A stretch of 64,000 nt of DNA from a bacterium. Lineage in GTDB: Bacteria > Myxococcota_A > Bradymonadia > UBA7976 > UBA1532. Each line of letters starts with the position of its first letter. Positions within the stretch are counted from its first letter, which is position 1. The notes under the pieces were generated by a model, which had not been told where the DNA came from, searched no databases, and was given only the letters and a program-made list of their open reading frames with translations. The stretch lies in assembly GCA_030427205.1 (NCBI GenBank), contig JAUHXC010000039.1, positions 37,559 through 101,558 of the forward strand, read 5' to 3'. Made by a program: the position numbers and the translations under genes. Positions 49,816-60,083 of this stretch are shown in pieces.

Positions 49816-50892
49816 ATGGTCATGGCGGTCAAGAAGTGGAGAGGAAAGTGGGTCGTCGACTTCATCGTCGACGGCAAGCGGATTCGGCGGGTCAGCCCGG
49901 TGCAGACGAAGCGCGGGGCGAAGGCGTACGAGGTCGAGCTTCGGCTCGAGTTGACCTCGACGACGCCCGAGCCAAGCACGGCGCCTGCGGCCGAAGTGCC
50001 GACCCTGGCCGAATTCGCGCCCGAGTGGATGCGCACGTCGGTGCGGGTCCACAACAAGCCGAGCGAGCAGGACCGCAAGAGTCGCACCTTGCGCAACCAC
50101 CTCGTTCCGTTCTTTGGCAAGCGGCGGCTGGACCAGATCACGCAGCGGGACGTGGAGACGTTCCGCGCGCAGCAGCTCAGCCAGGGGCTGGCGGTGAACA
50201 CCGTCAACCGGCACCTGGCGGCCCTCGCTCGGCTGATGCGCTGCGCCGTCGATTGGGGCGTGATCCGCGAGATGCCGACCATCAGGATGATGCGCAAGCA
50301 GGTCGAACCGACCGAGTGGCTGCGCCCCGATGAGTCGGAGCGGCTGCTCGACGCGACGAAGGCGATGAACCTGCGGTGGTTCACGTTCTTCTACGTCGCG
50401 CTGCGGACCGGGCTACGCAAGGGCGAGATTTTCGGGTTGCATTGGTCGGAGATCGACCTCGAACGGCGGCGGCTCACGGTCCGCTACACGGTCTGGATGG
50501 GGCAGCTCGGCACGCCGAAGAACGGCAAGAGCCGCGAGGTGCCCATCGCGGCCGATCTGGTCGATGTGCTGTCGGCGTGGCGCGAGCGCACGCCCGGCGA
50601 GCTGGTCTTCCCGAGTCGGAAAGGGCAGCCGGTGTACGGGCAGGCCATCGCCAATCAGGCGCTGGACCGTGCCCTGAAGCGCGCCGGCCTGCGGCGTATC
50701 CGGTTCCACGACCTGCGGCACACCTTCGCGTCACAGCTCGTGCTGCGGGGCTGCTCGCTCAAGGTCGTGCAGCAGCTGATGGGACACCACTCGGTGACGA
50801 TGACCGAGCGCTACGCTCATGTCGGCGACGACCAGCTCGTCGAGGCGGTCCAAGCGCTGGTGGTCGACAAGGGCGAAGACGAGTCGACCTGA
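49816..50892 (+). CDS. Tyrosine recombinase/phage-type integrase
   Basis: LRTGLRKGEIFGLHW, RFHDLRHTFASQLVLRG, VVQQLMGHHSVTMTERYAHV (R...HxxR...H...Y). Confidence 0.95.
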   Translation: MVMAVKKWRGKWVVDFIVDGKRIRRVSPVQTKRGAKAYEVELRLELTSTTPEPSTAPAAEVPTLAEFAPEWMRTSVRVHNKPSEQDRKSRTLRNHLVPFFGKRRLDQITQRDVETFRAQQLSQGLAVNTVNRHLAALARLMRCAVDWGVIREMPTIRMMRKQVEPTEWLRPDESERLLDATKAMNLRWFTFFYVALRTGLRKGEIFGLHWSEIDLERRRLTVRYTVWMGQLGTPKNGKSREVPIAADLVDVLSAWRERTPGELVFPSRKGQPVYGQAIANQALDRALKRAGLRRIRFHDLRHTFASQLVLRGCSLKVVQQLMGHHSVTMTERYAHVGDDQLVEAVQALVVDKGEDEST

Positions 50893-51268
50893 ACCGAAAG
50901 TGGAACGGATTCGGAACATCGGGCTGAGGATAGTTCAGCGGCGGAACGCCGTCGGGCCGAAAAGCCTTTGCAGAGCAACGTCTTGTGGCGGTCTTCGGTT
51001 CCGGCAGGAACGACGACAGTAGAGTTACCAGACATTGAATCTGACCGTGCTCGCTTGCCCGATTCGCCGATGACGGCGTTGCTCGTCGCTTCGCGACCGG
51101 CCTACGCCCCGTCGGGTCGACGTCTTGGCCGTGCCGTGGCCCCCAGCAGCGTCTGCGTCTCGCGCGGGCTGCGCCCGAACCGACGCCCCGTCGGGTCGAG
51201 GGCTCGGTTCTCCTCGGCGAATCGGTCTGCGCGATCCCTGGTCAACTTCAACGTCCGGTCGCTGTGCG

Positions 51269-53374
51269 TCAGCGCTCCTCGTCGATCTCGTCGCCCTGCA
51301 GCACGTTGCCGATCTTTTCGAAGTGCCAGTCCTCGGGGGAGGAACTGCTGTCTTTCACCGGGCGCTTGAGGCCGAAGTACAGCGCCAGGATGTCGATCAT
51401 CGGGTCGTAGCGATTCGAGAAGACCCACGGGATGTCGATGTCGATGGCGCCGGCGACCCCGTCGCGGCCGGCGTGCAGGCTCTTGCCGGTATTGCGCAGG
51501 TTGGGCAGGCGCCGGTCGTCGCCGCGGTCGTAGCCCTCGGCCGCCTGCTTGGTCTGATTGCGCGAGAAGGTGTCCTTGACCTCGTGGCGCAGCACCTGCT
51601 CGTAGACCGCGTCGTCTGCGTCCTCCGCGGCGAGCTTCTCCACCAGATGCGGCGGGATCCAGGTGTTGCCGTCCTTGTCGGTGCCGTCGTTGGCCACCGC
51701 CCACTCGGCCACCTGCTGCCGGCTGGCCGCGTCGCCGATGCCGCGCCCCGAGGTGAACTGATAGTTCACCGAGAGCTGGTGGCAGCGCTCCTCCGACCGC
51801 GCGCCGCTGGTCATGCGCGGCGCGCCGGTCAACAGCCCCGACCACGCGGCGAACTTCACGAACTGCCGCATGCGCTCGATCAGCTCGGGATCGAGCACCG
51901 TATTGCCCACCTGGTTCATGTGCCCCGGCACCTCGAACGTGGCGAAGGCGGCGTACGCGCTCGTCGGCTCGGGCTTCGTCTGCAAGAACTCCTCGACCTT
52001 CGCCAGCAGCGCCTGCTGGCCGCTGCTCATGTCGGCCTTCTTCTCGTCGGCCAGCTCGCGCACCGCCGAGTCGTAGTCCTCCGCGCGGCCGGTGGGGTAG
52101 ATGTCTTCCCGCAGCCCCGCCGTCAGCCCGCCGTCGATGTCTTCGTAGTTGACGCGCGTGCGGTGATCAGCCGCCTTGCCGCCGCGGTACTGGCCCTTGT
52201 CGACCATGTCGGCGACCTTCTCTTCCGAGGCCGTCGAGAAGGCGTGGCGCCGGGTCGCCTCGTCGGCGTGGCTCAAGAGGCCGCTGGCCCAGGCCTCGTA
52301 GGCCGGCCCGTCCCAGCCCTTGACGCCGCAGGCCCAGCGCTCGAACGCCGGATCGGCGCTGGCCATCGCCGCGGTGCCCGCGTCGGCGAACGCGGCGTGG
52401 CCCGTCGGATCGACCCCCGACGCGATCAGCCGATCGATCATCTCGGGGCCCATGCCCATGAGCTGCTGCACGTCGGCCAGGCTCGCCGCCGACAGCTCGC
52501 CAGCGAACGCCCCGCCGAAGTAGTCCTCGTAGCCGGCGGTGAGGTGCGCCTCGACCAGATCGAGCAGCGTGGCGTCGACGTTGCGCAGGGCCTGCTCGAA
52601 GTCCGCCGGGCCCAGCTTCTCCGCGAGCACCCCGTGCATGTAGGGCACCGTGCGCGCGTAGACCCGCTCGCCGCCCTGCAGACGGCCGACCGCCGCGACC
52701 ACCGTCTCGTCCCAGGTGACCCACGACTCCCAGCCGACGCACATGTCGACGATGGCCTGGATGCCGTCGGCGGCCACCGCCTCGGGCTCGGGCTGCGCCG
52801 CATCACCGCGATCGTCGCCGGGCAGGGGGGCCGGCTCGCCGTCGACGCGCACGCTCAGATCGGGCCGCGGCCCGGCGAGCAGCTGCTCGGCGGTGGCCGC
52901 CGGCAGGGCGACGTCGCCGTCGATCGGGGTCAGGTTGCCCGACTTCGTCCAGCCGTAGCGCTCGCCGAGGTTGCCGTCGGCGTCGATGCCGATCACCTCG
53001 ACGCAGGCCCCCGTGCGCCGCGACGCCGCCGCCCCCTCGCCGACGACCACCACCGTCTGCCCCTCGGGCAGCGAGGCGTTGACGTAGGTCGCATCGGGCG
53101 GCGCGGTGCGCAGCCAGGCGGCGCTGTCGGTGCAGGTGTAGATGCGTCCGGTGTAGACCGGCTCGGGCGCCGCCTCCGCCTCGGGGGCCTCGACATCGAC
53201 CTCGCTGCCGACCAGCCCGTGCAGCCATTGATTCCACGAGCGTGGGCCTTGCTTGAGCAGCTCGGCGCTCTGGGCCGACGCGGCGTCGACCTGTGGACCG
53301 CCCGGCTCGGGCTGCGGCCCGGCGTGGGCCGGGGCCTCGATGCCCTCGGTTTCGGGTGCGTGCGTGCGCGACAT
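51269..53374 (-). CDS. Large protein with SH3-like N-terminal region and M15-like C-terminal motif; possible secreted or eCIS-type cargo
   Basis: YTCTDSAAWLRTAPPDATYVNASLPEGQTVVVVGEG resembles bacterial SH3; SLHAGRDGVAGAIDIDIPW resembles SxHxxGxAxD; start 53374. Confidence 0.5.
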   Translation of the reverse strand: MSRTHAPETEGIEAPAHAGPQPEPGGPQVDAASAQSAELLKQGPRSWNQWLHGLVGSEVDVEAPEAEAAPEPVYTGRIYTCTDSAAWLRTAPPDATYVNASLPEGQTVVVVGEGAAASRRTGACVEVIGIDADGNLGERYGWTKSGNLTPIDGDVALPAATAEQLLAGPRPDLSVRVDGEPAPLPGDDRGDAAQPEPEAVAADGIQAIVDMCVGWESWVTWDETVVAAVGRLQGGERVYARTVPYMHGVLAEKLGPADFEQALRNVDATLLDLVEAHLTAGYEDYFGGAFAGELSAASLADVQQLMGMGPEMIDRLIASGVDPTGHAAFADAGTAAMASADPAFERWACGVKGWDGPAYEAWASGLLSHADEATRRHAFSTASEEKVADMVDKGQYRGGKAADHRTRVNYEDIDGGLTAGLREDIYPTGRAEDYDSAVRELADEKKADMSSGQQALLAKVEEFLQTKPEPTSAYAAFATFEVPGHMNQVGNTVLDPELIERMRQFVKFAAWSGLLTGAPRMTSGARSEERCHQLSVNYQFTSGRGIGDAASRQQVAEWAVANDGTDKDGNTWIPPHLVEKLAAEDADDAVYEQVLRHEVKDTFSRNQTKQAAEGYDRGDDRRLPNLRNTGKSLHAGRDGVAGAIDIDIPWVFSNRYDPMIDILALYFGLKRPVKDSSSSPEDWHFEKIGNVLQGDEIDEER

Positions 53375-53523
53375 GGTGCCCCCGCGGCAGAAGAATCCCG
53401 CCGACAGTCTACCCCCGTCGGACGAGCGACCACCACCCGTCGTCGACCGGGCGCGACGTGCCGCTTGCCGCCCGCGGCGCGAGCGGTTCAAATGCGGGTC
53501 GCACCGTTGCCCGGAGTGACGCC

Positions 53524-54864
53524 TTGACCGCCCCGACCCTGCCCCCGTTCGACCACACCCCGCGCCCCTACGACGGCCCTTCGAAGGCCGACGTGCTCGC
53601 GCTGCGCAAGCGCTACCTCAGCCCCTCGCTGCTGACCTACTACCGCGATCCGATCATGATCGTGGAAGGCCGCATGCAGTACGTCTGGGACGAGACCGGC
53701 AAGCGCTATGTCGACGGCATCGCCGGCATCGCCACCATCAGCGCCGGGCACTGTCACCCCGAGGTGCTCGCCGTCGCCCGCGACCAGCTCGAGCACCTGC
53801 AGCACGCGACGACGATCTACCTGCACCCGGCCATCGCGCAGTTCGGCAAGGAGCTCGCCGAGACGCTGCCCGAGGGGCTCGACGTCTGCTACTTCCTCAA
53901 CAGCGGCAGCGAGGCCAACGAGCTGGCGATGACCATGGCCCGGGCCTACACCGGCAACTGGGACATCATCGCCCTGCGCAACGCCTACCACGGCATCTCG
54001 CCGACGGCGATGGGCCTGACGGCGCACAGCACCTGGAAGCAGACGGTGCCCCACGGCTTCGGCGTGCACCACGCCATCCTGCCCGACCGCTTCCGCGGAC
54101 CCCACGGCTACGACGACCCCGATGCGGGCGTGAAGTACGCCTCCGACGTGGCCGATCTGGCACAGTTCGGCACCAACGGCGCGCTCGCCGCCTTCATCTG
54201 CGAGCCCATACAGGGGGTCGGCGGCGCGGTCGAGATGCCGCCGGGCTACCTCGAGGCGGTCTACGAGATCGTGCGCGCCCGCGGCGGGATCTGCGTCGCC
54301 GACGAGGTGCAGACCGGCTTCGCCCGCACCGGGCAGGCGTTCTGGGGCTTCGAGTACCAGGGGGTCGTGCCCGACATGGTCACCATGGCCAAGGGCATCG
54401 GCAACGGCGCGCCGCTTTCATGCCTCGTCACCCGCCGCGAGATCGCCGACGCGCTGACCCACCGGGTGCACTTCAATACCTTCGCCGGCAACCCGGTCTC
54501 GGCGGCCCAGGGGCTCGCCAGCCTGCGGGTCCTCAAGGACAACGACTACCTGGGCCACGTGCGAAAGGTGGGCGATCGGCTGCACGCCGGGCTGAACCGG
54601 CTCGCCGAGAAGCACACCATCATCGGCGACGTGCGCGGCAAGGGCCTGATGACCGGCGTCGAGCTGGTCGAAGACCGCGCCACCAAGGCGCCCGCCTCGA
54701 AGGCCTGCGCCGAGGTGGTCGAGCGGGCAAAGGATCTCGGGCTCTTGCTCGGCAAGGGCGGCTTCTTCGGCAATACCCTGCGCATCAAGCCGCCGCTGTG
54801 CATCGAAGCGGCCGACATCGACTTCATCGTCGACGTGCTCGATCACGTGCTCGGCGAGATCTGA
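53524..54864 (+). CDS. Class III PLP aminotransferase (AGXT2-like)
   Basis: FLNSGSEANELAMTMARAYTG, ICVADEVQTGFARTG, VTMAKGIGNG; TTG start inferred with upstream GGAG. Confidence 0.88.
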   Translation: MTAPTLPPFDHTPRPYDGPSKADVLALRKRYLSPSLLTYYRDPIMIVEGRMQYVWDETGKRYVDGIAGIATISAGHCHPEVLAVARDQLEHLQHATTIYLHPAIAQFGKELAETLPEGLDVCYFLNSGSEANELAMTMARAYTGNWDIIALRNAYHGISPTAMGLTAHSTWKQTVPHGFGVHHAILPDRFRGPHGYDDPDAGVKYASDVADLAQFGTNGALAAFICEPIQGVGGAVEMPPGYLEAVYEIVRARGGICVADEVQTGFARTGQAFWGFEYQGVVPDMVTMAKGIGNGAPLSCLVTRREIADALTHRVHFNTFAGNPVSAAQGLASLRVLKDNDYLGHVRKVGDRLHAGLNRLAEKHTIIGDVRGKGLMTGVELVEDRATKAPASKACAEVVERAKDLGLLLGKGGFFGNTLRIKPPLCIEAADIDFIVDVLDHVLGEI

Positions 54865-56240
54865 GCCCCACCGTATGTCCAGTCCTGCGTAGCCCCGCGC
54901 CCCGTCGGGCGCACCACGTGGCGCCACATCACCGCGACCACCACCGCCAGCGTCACGTAGAGGATACCCGCCGCGTGCTCGGGCCAGCGGGCGGCGAGCA
55001 CCGCGGCGAACAGCTCGATCCCGGCCACCGTGCCCATCCAGCGGCCCAGGGTCGGCGCGGCCATCACCGCCAGCCCCGCGCCCGCCGCCAGTTCGAACGG
55101 CAGCACATGCAGCACCGGCATCTCGAGCAGCCACGCCACGACCCGGAAGGCCAGCCCCAGCGCCGCCGAGGTGCCCAGCACCAGCGCCAGCGCGCGGTTG
55201 ACCGGGCTGGCCCGGACCCAGCGGCGCGCGCTCCACAAGAGCCCGGCCACCAGCGCCGGCCAGGCCAGCCCCCAGGCCATCGCCTCGCCCGGCGTCGGCG
55301 TGCGCCCGTCGGCCAGAATGCCCGCGACCACCAGCAAGGCGACCAGCGCGCCGATCGTGCGCCGGGTCAGACGGGACCGCTCGGCGGCGAAGAGCGTGCG
55401 ATCGGTCTCCGGCGAGCGGCGCAGCTCGGCCACCAGCGCCGCCATCGAGGGCCAGCGATCCGCCGGATCGACCGACAGGCCGCGCATGATCGCCGCGACC
55501 ACCCAGCGGGGCGCGTCGTGCCGCGGCGGCGTGCGCAGCCGGCCCAGGTTCATCGCGACCGCCTGCGACAGCGGGCTGGTGCCGGGGTAGGGGGTCTGGT
55601 CGAAGAGCGCCCGGTAGAGGGCCGCGCAGAAGGCGAATTGATCGGCGGCGGGCGTCGCCGGGCCCCGCTGCAGCACCTCGGGCGCGATGAAGCCCGGCGT
55701 ACCGAAGATGCCCATGTCGCCGTCGGACCGCCGCCACGAGGCCAGCCCGAAGTCGATGATGCGCGGCCGATCGTCGGCGAAGACCACGTTGTCCGGCTTG
55801 AAGTCGCGGTGCACCACCCCCGCCGCGTGGGCCGCCGCCAGCCCATCGCCGAGGCGGGTATAGGCCTCGATGATCGCCGCCGTGCCCGGATCGCCGGCCT
55901 GCCACTCGGCGAGCGTCGGGCCGTCGAGGAAGGTCATCGCCATCCAGGTATGCCCCGCGGTGCGGCCGACCTCGTGCACCCCCACGACGTTGGGGTGATC
56001 GAGCCGGGCCAGCGCCCGCGCCTCGTCGAAGGCGCACTGCCCGTCGGGGCAGTCGGTGAGCACCTTGAGCGCGACGGTGCGATCGAGCTCGGGGTCGTAG
56101 GCCGAGTAGACCACGCCCATCGCGCCGCGGCCCTGCTCGGCGAGCAGCACGAAGCGGGCGAAGCGCAGGCCGGCGGGGTCGCTGTCGAAGACGTGCGGCG
56201 GCGGCGCGGTCGAGAGCGTGGGCGCGTGCGGGTCGAGCAT
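54843..56240 (-). CDS. Ser/Thr protein kinase with C-terminal transmembrane segments
   Basis: GRGAMGVVYSAYD, VVHRDFKPDNVVF, IIDFGLASW, GTPGFIAPEVL. Confidence 0.93.
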   Translation of the reverse strand: MLDPHAPTLSTAPPPHVFDSDPAGLRFARFVLLAEQGRGAMGVVYSAYDPELDRTVALKVLTDCPDGQCAFDEARALARLDHPNVVGVHEVGRTAGHTWMAMTFLDGPTLAEWQAGDPGTAAIIEAYTRLGDGLAAAHAAGVVHRDFKPDNVVFADDRPRIIDFGLASWRRSDGDMGIFGTPGFIAPEVLQRGPATPAADQFAFCAALYRALFDQTPYPGTSPLSQAVAMNLGRLRTPPRHDAPRWVVAAIMRGLSVDPADRWPSMAALVAELRRSPETDRTLFAAERSRLTRRTIGALVALLVVAGILADGRTPTPGEAMAWGLAWPALVAGLLWSARRWVRASPVNRALALVLGTSAALGLAFRVVAWLLEMPVLHVLPFELAAGAGLAVMAAPTLGRWMGTVAGIELFAAVLAARWPEHAAGILYVTLAVVVAVMWRHVVRPTGRGATQDWTYGGAQISPST

Positions 56241-56346
56241 GAAAACCTCCGGGATGAGCCGGCGGCTTGCAAGTGACGGGCCATGTCACACGCCGGCGCC
56301 AGGGGCCAGACGGCGGGGGCTGTGCGGGGGGTCTCGCGCGGGCGGC

Positions 56347-56382
56347 GTGGGATCGATCCCACCGGGCCGTGGGATCGATCCC
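56347..56382. promoter_or_regulatory. Two palindromic operator-like sites spaced 22 bp
   Basis: GTGGGATCGATCCCAC at 56347-56362 (perfect 16-bp palindrome) and GGGATCGATCCC at 56371-56382, between divergent kinase and MopE-like genes. Confidence 0.6.
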
Positions 56383-56506
56383 TCGGCCAAAGCAGATAAG
56401 CAGATCACCGCGTCAGATCGCGCGGGCCCGCCGCCAAGACATCAGTGAACCCGAGCGGTCCGGCCCTTGCGGACGCATCCACCGGCAGCAGCACGAGAGG
56501 CAGATC

Positions 56507-58726
56507 ATGAGTTCGATCACACCGACCACGCCGATCCAGCGGGCCCTGCGCCCGGCGATCATCGTATCCGCGGCCCTCGGGCTGTTCGGCTGCGAGCCCG
56601 ACGAGATGATGGGTGCGCCGGCCGACGCCGCGGTGACCTGCCCCGAAGCCACCGCCGAGCTCTGCAACGGAGTCGACGACGACTGCGACGGACAGGTCGA
56701 CGAGGGCTTCGACGTGGGCGCGGCGTGCGCCGTGGGCGAGGGGTCATGCCGGGCGGAGGGCCGGTTGGCCTGCGACGACGCGGGCGGGGCGGTCTGTGAC
56801 GCGGCGCCGGGCGCGCCCGGCGACGAGGTCTGCAACGGGGTCGACGACGACTGCGACGGCGCGGCCGACGAAGGGTTCGACGTGGGCGCGCCGTGCACGG
56901 TGGGCGAGGGGGCCTGCCAGTCGGCGGGCGCGCGGGTGTGCGGCGACGACGGCCGGGGGCTGTGCGACGCGGTGCCGGGCGCGCCGGGCGACGAGGTCTG
57001 CAACGGCGCCGACGACGACTGCGACGGCGCGGCCGACGAAGGGTTCGACGTGGGCCGGGACTGTATGGCCGGGCAGGGCGCGTGCCAGTCGGCGGGCATG
57101 ACGATCTGCAGCGACGACGGGCTGGTCTGCGACGCAGTGGCGGGCGCGCCGCGCGCCGAGGCCTGCAATCAGATCGACGACGACTGCGACGGCGTGACCG
57201 ACGAAGGCCTCGACCTGGGCGTGCCCTGCGTGCTGGGCGAGGGCGCGTGCCGGGCAGCGGGCGTGGTGGCCTGCGGCGACGGCGGCCGGGTGGTGTGCGA
57301 CGCGGCGCAGATCGCGCCGGGGGACGAGGTCTGCAACGGGGTCGACGACGACTGCGACGGCGCGGTCGACGAGGGCCTCGATACCCGCCCCGCCCCGCTG
57401 CAGGAGGGCGTCTGCGCCGGCGCGGTCGACATCTGCGCCGGCCCCGACGGCTGGGTCGACGGCCTCGACGCTATCGCTGAGCACCGGCCCGAGGGCCAGA
57501 ACTGTGACGGGGTTGACAACGACTGCGACGGCGCGGTGGACGAGACCGCCCTGCCCGCCGACTGCGGAGCGTGCCCCTGCGCGGCGGGCGAGCTGTGCGA
57601 GACGGGCACCTGCCTGGCGCACCTGCGGCCGGGCGTCGTGCGGGCCGGCCAGCTGCTCGGCGGCGGGCTCGCTCTGACCCCGCACCACCTCTTCGTCAGC
57701 GAGGACCGCGGCGATGGGGTCGAGGTCTTCGAGCCGGACGACGACGGGCGGCTCCGCTGGCGCGAGCGGGTGGACATCGCCGGGACCCGCGCCGCCATCG
57801 ACGCCCAGGGGGACCGCCTCGTCGCCGCGGTGATCACGCCCGACGCCGTCGCGGCGCTGGCCATCGCCGAGCGGGGCGAGGACGGACGGTACGCCGAGGT
57901 CGCCCGGGTCGTGGCCGAGCCGGACTGCCCGTTCCCCGACGAGGTCGGCGTCTGGGGCACCATCGCGGTGCTCGGCTGCGGCATGAACGACGTGGCCCAC
58001 ATCTTCGAGTTGCGCGACGGCGCGTGGCAGCAGACCCACGCGCTGCAAGGGCTCAATACGGACCCGCAGGACCAGTTCGGCAAGGCGATCGAGCTGGTGC
58101 CCGAGCCCGACGGCGGCCCGACGCTGCTCATCGGGGCCTACCTCGAAGACGGCGACGCCGACAGCACCGCCGAGATGCCCAACGACGGGCTGCCGCACAC
58201 CGGCGCGATCTACGCCTTCCGCCAGGGCCCGGACGGCGCGTGGGTCCAGACGGCGTACCTCAAGGCCCGCGGCGCCGTGCCGGGCACCCGGCTGGGCTTC
58301 TCGATCCAGGCCGACGGCGGGCTGCTGGTGAGCGCGGCGGAGACCACCGACCGGGCCCACGTCTTCGAGCGGGGCCCCGACGGCGAGTGGGTCGAGCAGG
58401 GCGAGATCATCTATGGCCAAGGCAACCCGTGGGACTCTGACTTCGGCGTCGCGGCGGCGATCGCCGACGGGCGGGTCGCGATCACCGGCGCGGAGCAGGG
58501 CCCGCTGATCCTCTTCGAGCGCGACGCCGACGACCGCTGGCGACCGAGCCTGACGCTGCGCTACCCCGGCGAGTTCGTCCACCGCCGCAGCCGGGCGCTG
58601 GTGATCGGCCATGGGGTCGTGGCCGCCACTTGGCCGGGCTACGACGGCGATGCCCAGAGTACGGCCGCTGCGCCCAACCGGCGGGCCGAGGGCAGCGGCA
58701 CGGCCTACGTCTGGTATCTGCCCTGA
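56507..58726 (+). CDS. MopE-like metal-binding-motif repeat lipoprotein with FG-GAP-like propeller
   Basis: Repeated CNGVDDDCDGAADEGFDVG units; C-terminal FG-GAP-like segments (GFSIQADGGLLVSAAE, FGVAAAIADGRVAITGAEQG). Confidence 0.85.
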   Translation: MSSITPTTPIQRALRPAIIVSAALGLFGCEPDEMMGAPADAAVTCPEATAELCNGVDDDCDGQVDEGFDVGAACAVGEGSCRAEGRLACDDAGGAVCDAAPGAPGDEVCNGVDDDCDGAADEGFDVGAPCTVGEGACQSAGARVCGDDGRGLCDAVPGAPGDEVCNGADDDCDGAADEGFDVGRDCMAGQGACQSAGMTICSDDGLVCDAVAGAPRAEACNQIDDDCDGVTDEGLDLGVPCVLGEGACRAAGVVACGDGGRVVCDAAQIAPGDEVCNGVDDDCDGAVDEGLDTRPAPLQEGVCAGAVDICAGPDGWVDGLDAIAEHRPEGQNCDGVDNDCDGAVDETALPADCGACPCAAGELCETGTCLAHLRPGVVRAGQLLGGGLALTPHHLFVSEDRGDGVEVFEPDDDGRLRWRERVDIAGTRAAIDAQGDRLVAAVITPDAVAALAIAERGEDGRYAEVARVVAEPDCPFPDEVGVWGTIAVLGCGMNDVAHIFELRDGAWQQTHALQGLNTDPQDQFGKAIELVPEPDGGPTLLIGAYLEDGDADSTAEMPNDGLPHTGAIYAFRQGPDGAWVQTAYLKARGAVPGTRLGFSIQADGGLLVSAAETTDRAHVFERGPDGEWVEQGEIIYGQGNPWDSDFGVAAAIADGRVAITGAEQGPLILFERDADDRWRPSLTLRYPGEFVHRRSRALVIGHGVVAATWPGYDGDAQSTAAAPNRRAEGSGTAYVWYLP

Positions 58727-58754
58727 AGCCCGCGACGACAGCGGGGCCCGCGCG

Positions 58755-58778
58755 ACGGCCCGGGGCCGGACGGGCCGT
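58755..58778. terminator. Hairpin: ACGGCCCG-gggccgga-CGGGCCGT
   Basis: Perfect 8-bp inverted repeat just downstream of the MopE-like stop; no U-tract. Confidence 0.35.
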
Positions 58779-58894
58779 GCGCCGACGGCCTGTGTCGCAG
58801 CCGACAGAGCCGCGAACGGCGACAATCACCAGAAAACACGCAACATCGCCGCCCGGTGATCGATGACCTCTCTGATGACAGCGGAGGTCGACTC

Positions 58895-59839
58895 ATGGGC
58901 CGGGTGCTCAGATATGTTGCGCGAGAGATGCAGCCGTTCGAACTCACGTGGCGGTGCATACAAGGCCGCTTCCTGCTGCGCCCGGGGCCGGAGGCGAATC
59001 GGCGGATCATCGGTGTGATCGGGCAGGCCATGCGGCTGTTCGAGCCGGACGATGTGCACCTCTACTTCGCGGGGGGTACGTGTAATCACATCCACCTCGT
59101 CGCGGCCTTCCGCAGCGCCGAGATCAAGGCGCGCTGGACGTGTCATGTGCGCACGAATCTGTCGAAAGAGCTGGGTGACCTCTATGACTGGCGGGGCTGC
59201 CATTGGGAGCGGCGGTCGACCGATATTCCCATCCTCGACGACGCGGCGCTGTACGAGCGGCTGGTGTATGTCGCCGGGCAGGCGACCCGGGCCGGGCTGG
59301 TGCGGCGCGCGGCCGACTGGCCGGGGGTGCGGTGGGTGCCGGCGGTGACCCGGGGCGAGCCGCTCGTCGGCGTATGGTACGACCGCTCGCGGCTGTACCG
59401 GCTGCTCGTGGCGTGGGCGGCGAAGCCGAAGGGCAAGCGGGGCAGGCGCCCGGTGCTGGCCGATGTCGCCGAGCGGCGGACGGTCACGCTGACGCCGCCG
59501 CCGATGTGGGCCCACCTCGACGAGACTGAGCGGCAGGTGCTGTGGCGCGAGGTGGTCGACATCGCCGAGGCACGCGATCCGGCTCCGGCGCGCGTCCTCG
59601 GCCCGGCGGGCGTGCTGAGGGTCGATCCGCACGGGCAGCCGGAGACGAGCAAGCGCAGCCCCGCGCCGGCGGTGCACGCGAGTAGCAAGCTGCAACGGAT
59701 CGAGTGGCGCGCGGCGTATCGGGCCTTTGTCGAGACCTACCGCCGGGCGATGAAGGCGCTGCTGGCCGAGGTCGATGGGTTCGGGTTCCCGATCGAGGGG
59801 TGTCGGCCAACCTGCATGGCGTTGGCGCCGGGCGGGTAG
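58895..59839 (+). mobile_element. Y1/HUH (IS200/RAYT-like) transposase
   Basis: TCNHIHLVAAF (HUH), LYERLVYVAGQATRAGLV (catalytic Tyr region); GGAGG 7 nt before ATG 58895. Confidence 0.8.
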
Positions 59840-59936
59840 CTTTCTGCGCGGCCGATAGAGTCGGTCAGGATGGTGGTGTCGGTGGCGTCGCGCGGCGGGG
59901 TGGATGGGTGTGTCTGGGGGTCTGGCTCGTGGCCGT

Positions 59937-60083
59937 CGGGGCGGGTGCGCGTCGAGCACGAGGAGCGGATCAAGGCTGGCGAGGTGGCCTATGTGGCCCG
60001 CAGTCGGTAGGGCTCCACCGTGTCCGGGTATCAGGGCTACCAAGCATCCGTCCCGCCTCTATATATGGTCGACACCTTGCCCG
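59937..60083. repeat. 147-bp direct repeat, copy 1
   Basis: Identical by eye to 60168-60314, offset 231 bp. Confidence 0.9.

Noticed and set aside
49215-50384. Full 389-aa minus ORF
   Set aside because: N-terminal ~215 aa lie antisense to the recombinase; only the C-terminal 174 aa look protein-like
53524-54864. AGXT2-like aminotransferase as part of the cluster (beta-alanine metabolism)
   Set aside because: 8 kb beyond the NRPS end, separated by the VWA gene, recombinase and a large hypothetical gene
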